From positions 1-12,822 of the forward strand of contig JBGPBY010000168.1 of assembly GCA_041481485.1 (NCBI GenBank): a stretch of DNA of 12,822 bases. The letters are read 5' to 3'. The stretch comes from JBGPBY01 sp041481485. GTDB lineage: Bacteria; Acidobacteriota; Terriglobia; 20CM-2-55-15. The notes under the pieces are model-generated. The model was not told where the DNA came from, did no database searches, and worked only from the letters and a program-made list of their open reading frames with translations. Below, piece after piece: positions 7,057 to 12,822 of the stretch (the first letter of the stretch is position 1; each line of letters starts with the position of its first letter). A program made the translations under genes and the position numbers.

Positions 7057-9073
7057 CGGGGAGTTCTGGCCGCCGGCGCCGCCTGAAGCGGTCGGGAAAG
7101 ACAGCGCCGCTATATCCGTTGGATCTTGTCAGTCGGACTTCGGCGCCCATCCGGAATGCATGCTGTCCAACCGTCCAACTGAGAGTATTGGCGAAATTGT
7201 ACAGAGGCGACTTGTCGCCGCTCGAGTTGGATCCGGTGTTGATCAAGTTGTTCCCGAATGCAAAAATTCCGGCCCCTGGTGAGAAGGCGACCGGATAGAC
7301 ACCCCCAGTCGTGGGGTTCGTCCCGCCTTTCAATAGAAGGTCCTTCGCGCCACTCTGAATCTGACTATCGGCGCTTTCCCACGGCGCATTCGTTGAGTTG
7401 TTGCCAAGGGTCGCACCAAATCGGGCCTCGTTGACGATCCTCGGAGTCAGCGTGGATGTGAAATTGGTTGTCACGACCTGTGGACGCCGCCTCGAGTTCC
7501 CATTGAAGCCGCCGGGCCAGCTTGCGACGTTGTCCGCGCTATCATCTGCCTGATAGGTCCAGCCCACACTCAGCCGATTTCTGGTGTTGAAGTTTTCATC
7601 GATCTTAAGGTTGAATTGCTTCCGATTAACCAGTTCCGGACTGGTCCCGCTCGCCCCTCCCGTCGTGCCGCCCCTGGTGCGGAGGTAGCGGTTCTGCGCC
7701 AGATTCAGACCGTCGACTGTGGTTCCACCCGGCGCAAAATAATTGGCGGGCGGCATCAGGGAAATGATCTTCTGAATGTATCCGGTCGGATCCATTCCAG
7801 GCCGCAAATTGTCGAACGCGGTTGCCGATCCGCTTGGGAAAAGCGCCGTACCACCGGGACAGTCTTCTTGAGTGAATGCACTTCCATCCGCCTTCACTCT
7901 GCCGAATACGCTGTAGCACATCAAACCGCCCGAGTAGGGTGTGCCATTGGGATTGACTAGCGGCGCCACGGGATTCCCCGCAAAATCGACAACCGGATAA
8001 ACTCCGGTTGTGGCGGACGCCGGAGTTTGGGGAACCGGCGTTAACGCGTTGCCGCTGTTCCAGCCTGTAAAGTAGCGGAAGATGCCTTTCCGTGCAGTGT
8101 CCGTCAACACATTGTTCGCTTGCAGCGTGCGTGTATTGCTGTAGTTTTGATCGTACAGCGCAAAGAAGAAAAGTTTGTTCTTGAAGATGGGCCCACCGAA
8201 GTTGATCGTGGCTTCGTGCGTGTTTCTCCAATCCAATGGAGTGGGCCGCCAGAGTCCCGTGTTGGGGTCGACGTCATTGTTGCTGCTCCAGAAGTTGGCA
8301 TTCAACGCCGAGGGCCGGGCGTCCCATACCGCGCTTCCTGCATATTTATTGGTTCCAGACCGGGTTTGTATTTGAATCTGACCATTCCCGCGGCCCTGTT
8401 CGGCGTCGACAGGCGCCAGAATAATGCGTATCTCGCCGACCAGGTCCGGGTTGATATTCGTGGTCGATGAGAGTACGGAATTGCTTCTGGTGTCCGTGAC
8501 GGTGAGGCCGTCCCTCACAGTATTGACTGTGCCTATCGGCAGACCCCCAAAAGTAGTGTTTGCATCGCCAGCGAGGCCTTGCCGAAAACCCGGCGTGATT
8601 CTTACCAGATCGAGAACGTTTTCTTTGACCATGGGAAGAGACACGACTCGTTCCGGGGAGAGCACATCACCGATGCTTGCCGACGACTCCGTCAGCAACT
8701 GCTTCGCATCGACGGAGACATCAACGTTCGTCGCCGCCACGCCGACTTCAATGATGAAGTTCCAGCGAACCTGCGTGGATGTCCCCACGGGTAATTCCTT
8801 CACAGCCGATGGAGCAAAACCTTGTAATTCCGCGGTCATCTTGTAAGTTCCCGGTTGAACAACCGGAAAATTGTAAATGCCGCTATCGTTGCTAAGTTGA
8901 GTGACCGCGACGCCGGTATCGGTGTTGGTCAGCGTGATGGTGACACCGGGAATTAGCGCATGGGTCTTGTCTTGAACAACGCCGCCCACCTGGCTATTGA
9001 CGGTTTGCGCCAAAACAATATTGGCGGCAAAAAGAAAAGCGAGCAACCCAACGGAAAGAACAATTCGTTTCAT
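6857..9073 (-). CDS. TonB-dependent receptor, N-terminal part (carboxypeptidase-regulatory and plug domains)
   Basis: Oar-like outer-membrane receptor. I chose the ATG at 9073 over the in-frame ATG at 9085, because a G7 run (9077-9083) just upstream can serve as Shine-Dalgarno and a normal signal peptide follows (1-22, cut after VLA). Residues about 26-108 are a carboxypeptidase-regulatory-like domain (GGVVQDKTHALIPGVTITLT; SGIYNFPVVQPGTYKMTAEL). Residues about 125-240 are the plug (DLVRITPGF; GNGQIQIQTRSGTNKYAGSA). The barrel begins near 285 with THEATINFGGPIFKNKLFFF. Homology stops at about residue 660 (near 7094). The last 75 or so codons of this frame are Arg-rich nonsense, while the true continuation is in the next frame. 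The joined protein would be about 1,495 residues. It is divergent from the hydrolase gene at 9604. Confidence 0.87.
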   Translation of the reverse strand: MKRIVLSVGLLAFLFAANIVLAQTVNSQVGGVVQDKTHALIPGVTITLTNTDTGVAVTQLSNDSGIYNFPVVQPGTYKMTAELQGFAPSAVKELPVGTSTQVRWNFIIEVGVAATNVDVSVDAKQLLTESSASIGDVLSPERVVSLPMVKENVLDLVRITPGFRQGLAGDANTTFGGLPIGTVNTVRDGLTVTDTRSNSVLSSTTNINPDLVGEIRIILAPVDAEQGRGNGQIQIQTRSGTNKYAGSAVWDARPSALNANFWSSNNDVDPNTGLWRPTPLDWRNTHEATINFGGPIFKNKLFFFALYDQNYSNTRTLQANNVLTDTARKGIFRYFTGWNSGNALTPVPQTPASATTGVYPVVDFAGNPVAPLVNPNGTPYSGGLMCYSVFGRVKADGSAFTQEDCPGGTALFPSGSATAFDNLRPGMDPTGYIQKIISLMPPANYFAPGGTTVDGLNLAQNRYLRTRGGTTGGASGTSPELVNRKQFNLKIDENFNTRNRLSVGWTYQADDSADNVASWPGGFNGNSRRRPQVVTTNFTSTLTPRIVNEARFGATLGNNSTNAPWESADSQIQSGAKDLLLKGGTNPTTGGVYPVAFSPGAGIFAFGNNLINTGSNSSGDKSPLYNFANTLSWTVGQHAFRMGAEVRLTRSNGYSGAVFPDRFRRRRRPELPVGEYSCRFAQSTTRQPDERCQLTVLPVRVGQWRHDGVLDQFSSGCEKWNVAGLCHRRQEIPQTDFQ
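7090..7098 (-). other. Frameshift point in the receptor gene
   Basis: Reading the minus strand, the N-terminal frame gives GYSGAVFP and then DRFRRRRR, whereas skipping one base gives GYSGAVFP and then TASGGAGGQNSPLGSTLAAL, which continues straight into the barrel. One extra base, most simply one G of the GGG at 7094-7096 (C on the coding strand), accounts for the break. This may be a real mutation or an assembly or sequencing error in a GC-rich stretch. Confidence 0.85.
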
Positions 9074-9204
9074 ATTCCCCCCCATTTGAGCGGAATCGGA
9101 CTTGTTCGGTTGTAAGTCGGCTTTGTGAGTGAAGGTGTATCTTTGTTTGGGTTTCGCTGTCCAGAGAAAACGTCAGTAGAAAATGGGCCCGTTGGCTGTC
9201 TCAC

Positions 9205-9278
9205 TTTGAATAGGGTGTGAACAAATTTGAATTGAGCGACTGTAGGCGCGGTCTATGAATATGTGAAGGAATGCGGTT
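9205..9278. promoter_or_regulatory. Divergent intergenic region, left part, with inverted GACCGCGC site
   Basis: Between the receptor start and the repeat element. On the minus strand it reads CTTCACA, then CATAGACCGCGCC (GCGCGGTC at 9246-9253 on plus), then TTCAAATTTG. The right flank of the repeat carries a similar ordered set on the plus strand (CTTCACA, CTATGACCGCGC, TTCAAATTG). These flanks therefore look like part of a larger inverted module, possibly regulatory. No convincing sigma-70 promoter was found for the receptor between 9086 and 9205. Confidence 0.35.
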
Positions 9279-9406
9279 ATCAAGAAATCCCTCTCCCAAC
9301 GGGAGAGGGGGCCGCGCAGCGGCCGGTGAGGGGTACCGCAAGTAACAGTTTTTACGTGTGGTACCCCTCACCCAACCCTCTCCCGTTGGGAGAGGGACTT
9401 CTTGAT
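9279..9406. repeat. 128-bp inverted-repeat (MITE- or REP-like) element
   Basis: The left arm starts ATCAAGAA at 9279 and runs to GGTACC at 9332-9337. The right arm runs from GGTACCCC at 9360 to TTCTTGAT ending at 9406. Each arm contains the same 9-bp-stem hairpin (9289-9309 and 9376-9396). The left arm has an added GGCCGC/GCGGCC hairpin (9310-9324) where the right arm has TTGGG. The centre is a short AT-rich loop. No coding capacity. A truncated copy is present at window positions 1-41. The arms sit between divergent genes and may fold into a large cruciform or transcript hairpin. Confidence 0.8.
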
Positions 9407-9426
9407 TGCATTTCTTCACACCCTCT

Positions 9427-9480
9427 ATGACCGCGCACCACTTCAAATTGAAAGCAATTTTGGAAATCGCGCGCGGTCAT
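9427..9480. promoter_or_regulatory. Spaced 10-bp inverted repeat, candidate operator
   Basis: ATGACCGCGC at 9427-9436 is exactly inverted as GCGCGGTCAT at 9471-9480. Inside lies an imperfect palindrome, CAAATTG (9444-9450) with CAATTTTG (9455-9462). The structure lies 124 bp upstream of the hydrolase start and next to the repeat element. It could be a regulator binding site or the remains of another small mobile element. No protein partner can be named. Confidence 0.35.
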
Positions 9481-9603
9481 TCACGGCTTCCGGGATGCGA
9501 GAATTCCGATAGCAACAAGATTTATTGGTGTTAGATTGATCGGCCGTAAGATCTCCAATCCAACATAAAAATATCCGAAAGATCCGGACGCAAGGAGAAA
9601 GGC

Positions 9604-11157
9604 ATGAGAGTGAAGAATCGTTTGTCTCGGAAAATGGTTATTGCCACCCTTGCCGCTGTTGGGGCGGTGGCTGCAGTCACCATGGCCATGGCCGGACAAC
9701 TTCCGATTCCGGTACCCCCGCAGCAAGGGCAACAGGGACAAGGCGGACAACCCGGACAGGGGGGACGCGGTGCAGGCGCTGGCGCAGGAGCGCAAGGCGG
9801 ACGCGGGGGACAGCGCGGTGCGGCCGCAGCGCCGGCGGAACCCGTTAAGCAAGTGGTTGCTCCAATCCCCACTGCCGTGGAGGTCACCGGCCCAGGCGCG
9901 TTCTACGAAACATTCATGGACGACCATGACGACGACAAAAATATCCAGGTTCCGGCAAAGGATACTTACGCCAAATTCAATTATGAAGCGAGGGAGTATT
10001 TCATTTCGGGAATGACGGCGGCCGGCGCTCCGTACAAGACGCGCATTGTTATTCGCAAACCAAAGGACAATGCGAAATTCAACGGCATGATTCTCGCGGA
10101 ATCCATGCATACGAGCGGAAATCCGTGGGTGTTCCATTTCACTCAGGTTTATGCAATGACGAGCGGAGTGATTGGCCTCGAGATCCTGACCACGACGCCG
10201 GCAGGTCTGGCTGCGGCAAATGCCGAACGTTACAAGGAACTCGTCGTGCCCGGCGGAGCGGCCAATGACATCATTGCGCAAGTGGGAGCGCTCTTGAAGT
10301 CCAACCACAAAGATAATCCGCTGGCAGGCCTCCCGGTCCGAAAAATGATCCTCACCGGTTCTTCACAGTCGGCAGGTACAGCGACAACTTATATGAGTGG
10401 CGCTCACATGTCGCAGAGACTGGCAGATATGAAGCCAATCTATGACGGTTTCATGCCGACCAGCAATAACGGCCAGGTTGGGATTCTCGATGTTCCGACC
10501 ATCGTGGTTCCCACCATGAGGGAGACCAATACGGGTGCGGGAACCACTCAAAGAGACGGCGACAAGATTCGCATCTACGAATTTGCCGGTATGGCGCACA
10601 TCGATTCTCGAGTTGCCGGTGGTTACTATCCGGATCCCTGCAAATATCCGATCAGCCGGTATCCGATGGGAGCAGAAATGTCCATCGCTCTCGACAAACT
10701 CTTTACATGGGTAGACAAGGGCATCGCGCCTCCCCATGCGGACCGGTTTTACCTCGACTTCAATCCAGACAACAAGCCCAGGCTCGATAGCGAGAAGGGT
10801 TCCATGTTTGCGTTGGATGAATACGGTAACGTTAAAGGCGGGATCCGAAACACGTACGTGGATGTGCCGGCAAAGAGTTTCCATGTGCCAAACGAAGGCG
10901 CCGAGCCGCGAATTCCAAATCCCAATCCGTTTATTCTTGCCCGTCGAACGGGCGGCGCGGATCCGGACAGCCAGTTGTGTGGGCTTGCCAACTACGAAAT
11001 TGCGCTGACCAAAGAGCAACTCAAAAAGTTATACAAAGACCCCAGGGATTATCAGAAGAAAGTCGCCGCAAGATATGACGAGCTTGTGAAAGCGGGCTGG
11101 GCTCTGCCTGTATACCGAAGCATGGTCTTAGCCGAGGCGGCAAAGGTCACTTTCTAG
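9604..11157 (+). CDS. Secreted alpha/beta-hydrolase domain protein (Abhydrolase_10-like)
   Basis: 517 residues. A signal peptide spans 1-30 (cut near AMA). A low-complexity Gly/Gln/Arg/Ala-rich linker follows at about 40-78, and the catalytic region at about 88-517. The nucleophile elbow is TGSSQSAG (251-258), giving S254 as the probable catalytic serine. FAGMAHIDSR (327-336) supplies a probable catalytic H332. The acid may be E307 in MRETNT or another residue; I cannot settle this. The fold and length agree with the family annotated as 'alpha/beta hydrolase domain-containing protein' in Acidobacteriota and Proteobacteria, whose substrates are mostly unknown. The start is supported by AAGGAG at 9592-9597, 6 bp upstream. 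It is a single gene divergent from the receptor. Esterase-type activity on an ester or amide is inference from the family. Confidence 0.85.
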   Translation: MRVKNRLSRKMVIATLAAVGAVAAVTMAMAGQLPIPVPPQQGQQGQGGQPGQGGRGAGAGAGAQGGRGGQRGAAAAPAEPVKQVVAPIPTAVEVTGPGAFYETFMDDHDDDKNIQVPAKDTYAKFNYEAREYFISGMTAAGAPYKTRIVIRKPKDNAKFNGMILAESMHTSGNPWVFHFTQVYAMTSGVIGLEILTTTPAGLAAANAERYKELVVPGGAANDIIAQVGALLKSNHKDNPLAGLPVRKMILTGSSQSAGTATTYMSGAHMSQRLADMKPIYDGFMPTSNNGQVGILDVPTIVVPTMRETNTGAGTTQRDGDKIRIYEFAGMAHIDSRVAGGYYPDPCKYPISRYPMGAEMSIALDKLFTWVDKGIAPPHADRFYLDFNPDNKPRLDSEKGSMFALDEYGNVKGGIRNTYVDVPAKSFHVPNEGAEPRIPNPNPFILARRTGGADPDSQLCGLANYEIALTKEQLKKLYKDPRDYQKKVAARYDELVKAGWALPVYRSMVLAEAAKVTF

Positions 11158-11204
11158 AAAGTCAGAGAGCGATCTGGACGCGCCGGTGCCGTCATTCCGC
11201 ATGA

Positions 11205-11370
11205 CGCAAAGTAGCTTTTTGCCGACTGCCTTGATCGCCTTCGGGCCTGTGAAGTCATCGACAATCGGAACGATGACGTTCAATTGCTGCATTGTGCGAA
11301 CAAAGCGATAGTTCTCATTCAGGAGTTCCGCCGGCGAACTTTTTATGGCGAAATCGTGGATAACCGCGAC
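11205..11370 (-). pseudogene. Remnant of a conserved protein of unknown function (ENYRFVR...VDDFTGPKAIKAVG type)
   Basis: On the minus strand, about 45 codons read AELLNENYRFVRTMQQLN and then VIVPIVDDFTGPKAIKAVGKK. This strongly resembles the core of a conserved protein I recall from acidobacterial and myxobacterial genomes (ENYRF-R-L...N-IVPLVGDFAGPKAIRAVG). Upstream and downstream of this core the frame becomes meaningless: no start, no expected YLSNVEQYL-like ending. The gene is therefore only a fragment. Identification is from memory of the pattern. Confidence 0.45.
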
Positions 11371-11437
11371 AAGTTTTTCCGAGGTTGCCGCGGTTCCGCT
11401 GCAAGCGGCAAACCGTGTGGGCGGCCACGTTTCGTGC

Positions 11438-11584
11438 CGGCTGGATTGGTTCGCAGGAAATGGCATTTCCCTCACTCCAAACACGAAACCGCAAACCGTC
11501 GGCAATCTCCCCGACTCGGAAAACGTGCCACTCTCCGATCATGACGCCATCACCGTCGATTTCACACTGCGTCGCAGTCTTTGA
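11438..11584 (+). pseudogene. Remnant of an endonuclease/exonuclease/phosphatase (EEP) family C-terminus
   Basis: The plus-strand frame ends RLDWFAGNGISLTP ... NVPLSDHDAITVDFTLR before TGA at 11582-11584. The combination of R-[IL]-D-[WY] followed about 30 residues later by SDHD-x-[IV]-x-V-D-F is the C-terminal signature of EEP-family enzymes; the SDH histidine is catalytic in that family. The rest of the roughly 250-residue domain is absent upstream, where the hydrolase gene and the opposite-strand remnant lie. This is a C-terminal fragment without a start. Confidence 0.45.
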
Positions 11585-11831
11585 GAGGACTCTCGGCTAT
11601 AAGATTGATATAAGAAACGACTGGAAGCGAAAACGCGGCATTTTAATCTCGCTTCGTTTGGAGATCTGCATGAAAAACGATAGTTCCGATACACCATTTC
11701 TTTTGCCCGGAATACGCGCCTCAGCTGTGCGGGAGTTTTCCGCGATATCGGCGACTTCGCGCTTCTAATTCCAGAAATCCTCGATCATTCACCCTGCGGT
11801 CAATTACTTATGGTGCGGTCATTGGATTGCA
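11585..11831. other. Non-coding or decayed stretch upstream of the integron integrase
   Basis: The only protein-like item is a 32-codon frame, 11670-11768 (MKNDSSDTPFLLPGIRASAV...), with a good GGAG at 11660-11663 placed 6 bp before its ATG. Its sequence is not recognised, and it may be the 5' end of a lost gene. Near the integrase there are two direct TGCGGTCA copies (11795-11802 and 11814-11821, 19 bp apart in start position). No attC-type GTTRRRY/RYYYAAC pair was seen between 11158 and 11831. Confidence 0.4.
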
Positions 11832-11873
11832 TTGAGATGGCTCTGTGAGAACGCCAGCTGCTTTGCGGTGAAA

Positions 11874-12806
11874 ATGCTTCTCGATGAACTGAAAGCGGAG
11901 CTTCGCATCCGCCATTACAGCCGCCGTACGGAGGAATCCTATTTGGGGTGGGTGAAGCGATATGTCTTGTTTCACAAAAAGCGGCATCCGCGCGATATGG
12001 GGTCGCAGGAGCTTCAGGCCTTCCTGACCTATCTGGCAGTAGATCAACGAGTGAGTGCATCGACTCAAAATCAGGCGCTTTGCGCGCTGCTGTTTCTCTA
12101 CCGGGAAGTACTGAAGATCGACGACTTGACTGTGGAACTCTCTCGGCGCGCGCAAAGACCGGAGCGTTTGCCAGTCGTACTAACGAAACAGGAAGTAAGA
12201 GCTGTTCTGGATCGGATGACAGGGACCGCTCGTCTGGTTGCGGGGCTACTCTATGGTGCAGGTCTGCGCTTGATGGAATGTCTGATGCTGCGCGTGAAGG
12301 ATTTGGATTTCGCTCGAAACGAGATCACGGTTCGAGATGGAAAGGGTCAGAAGGATCGGATCACGATGTTACCGGAAGTTGTGAAGGAACCCTTGTTGCG
12401 ACATCTTCAACGTGTGCGCAGACTGCACGAGCGGGACCTGGATCAGGGGGCAGGCCGGGCGCCTCTACCGGACGCAATGAATCGGAAGTATCCGAACGCA
12501 GACCGAGAATGGGGTTGGCAGTGGGTCTTCCCAGCCACATCGCTCTATTTCGATTCTGAGGCTGGAATGGAGCGCCGTCATCACCTGCACGAGTCGGTCG
12601 TTCAAAAATCGATGAAACAGGCGGTTCGAGAAGCGGGGATCACAAAGCCTGCGAGCTGTCACTCTCTGAGGCACAGCTTCGCGACACATCTTTTGGAAGC
12701 GGGTTACGACATCCGAACAATTCAGGAACTGTTGGGTCACAGCGATGTTCGAACGACCATGATTTATTATGCGCAGACACCTGATATGTGCAGTAAGCAG
12801 ATCTGA
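11874..12806 (+). CDS. intI: Integron integrase (IntI-family tyrosine recombinase), altered C-terminus
   Basis: 310 residues from the ATG at 11874. I chose this over a TTG at 11832 because IntI proteins begin just like MLLDELKAELRIRHYSRRTE; neither start has a strong ribosome-binding site. An N-terminal SAM-like DNA-binding domain spans 1-85 and the catalytic domain about 100-310. The catalytic set is complete: R132 (GAGLRLMEC), H263 and R266 (HSLRH), H289 (LGHSDV) and Y298 (TTMIY), with the same R-H-Y spacing (23 and 9) as IntI1. The extra segment NRKYPNADREWGWQWVFPA (203-221) is the integron-integrase-specific insertion, separating it from XerC/XerD. After Y298 only YAQTPDMCSKQI remains in place of the usual THVLNRG...VRSP tail of about 25 residues. 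It probably catalyses attI x attC recombination if functional. The cassette array, if any, is outside the window. Confidence 0.88.
   Translation: MLLDELKAELRIRHYSRRTEESYLGWVKRYVLFHKKRHPRDMGSQELQAFLTYLAVDQRVSASTQNQALCALLFLYREVLKIDDLTVELSRRAQRPERLPVVLTKQEVRAVLDRMTGTARLVAGLLYGAGLRLMECLMLRVKDLDFARNEITVRDGKGQKDRITMLPEVVKEPLLRHLQRVRRLHERDLDQGAGRAPLPDAMNRKYPNADREWGWQWVFPATSLYFDSEAGMERRHHLHESVVQKSMKQAVREAGITKPASCHSLRHSFATHLLEAGYDIRTIQELLGHSDVRTTMIYYAQTPDMCSKQI
12767..12793 (+). repeat. Short direct repeat at the integrase 3' end
   Basis: TTATGCGCAG at 12767-12776 recurs as ATATGTGCAG at 12784-12793 (8 of 10 bases identical, 17-bp period). The first copy starts at the last base of the catalytic Tyr codon, exactly where the protein stops matching its family. 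It may be the boundary of another element or chance. Confidence 0.3.
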
Positions 12807-12822
12807 GTGCTGATCGCAAAGC

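Noticed and set aside
9279..9406. CRISPR array
   Set aside because: Only two arms in inverted orientation, no regular direct repeats with spacers, and no cas genes nearby.
9535..9570. Sigma-70 promoter before the hydrolase (TTGATC 9535-9540 with CATAAA 9564-9569)
   Set aside because: The spacing of 23 bp is outside the functional range and no better -10 hexamer is at 16-18 bp.
10363..11019. 218-codon minus-strand frame inside the hydrolase gene
   Set aside because: It overlaps the catalytic region of a clear alpha/beta-hydrolase and shows no protein family features.
11186..11220. Possible terminator after the hydrolase (GTCAT 11191-11195, ATGAC 11201-11205, then CTTTTT)
   Set aside because: The stem has only five perfect pairs before a bulge, the T run is about 10 bases away, and the DNA belongs to an opposite-strand coding remnant.
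11158..11831. attC cassette recombination sites
   Set aside because: No paired RYYYAAC and GTTRRRY motifs with a foldable stem were found by eye.

Overview
The window looks like a chromosomal stretch from an Acidobacteriota-type soil bacterium. I base this on an Oar-like TonB-dependent receptor with an N-terminal carboxypeptidase-regulatory domain, a secreted PQQ propeller enzyme, an NHL-repeat protein, a secreted alpha/beta-hydrolase with a Gly/Gln-rich linker, moderate GC content and gene-remnant-rich intergenic DNA. The assignment is by eye; no marker gene is present.

Layout. (1) 1-41: the edge of a palindromic repeat that recurs at 9279-9406. (2) 88-4170: a tight plus-strand operon of three exported proteins. 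They are a PQQ-dependent, glucose-dehydrogenase-type quinoprotein without a heme motif, a TonB C-terminal domain fused to an NHL propeller, and a lipoprotein with an amicyanin-like type-1 copper site. A broken fourth gene follows (4174 onward). (3) 4541-4582: a 42-bp, 20-bp-arm hairpin between the convergent units, probably a terminator. (4) 9073-4585, minus strand: one roughly 1,495-residue TonB-dependent receptor split into two frames by a one-base difference near 7094-7096. (5) 9086-9603: the divergent intergenic region, carrying a 128-bp inverted-repeat element and several GACCGCGC half-sites. (6) 9604-11157: a secreted alpha/beta-hydrolase. (7) 11158-11830: decayed DNA with remnants of two unrelated genes on opposite strands. 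(8) 11874-12806: an integron-type tyrosine recombinase (IntI family) with all catalytic residues but an abnormal C-terminal tail.

How the parts may work together (inference): the quinoprotein would oxidise a sugar or alcohol in the periplasm and, having no heme of its own, could pass electrons to the neighbouring copper lipoprotein. The receptor would import a substrate of unknown identity across the outer membrane. The hydrolase is divergent from the receptor and may share its regulation. No tRNA, rRNA, CRISPR array or recognisable attC site was seen. I found no clear new defence or mobile system. The most unusual points are the heme-less PQQ enzyme with a copper partner, the TonB-NHL fusion, the paired-cysteine loops of the receptor, and the integron integrase whose tail is replaced exactly after the catalytic tyrosine.
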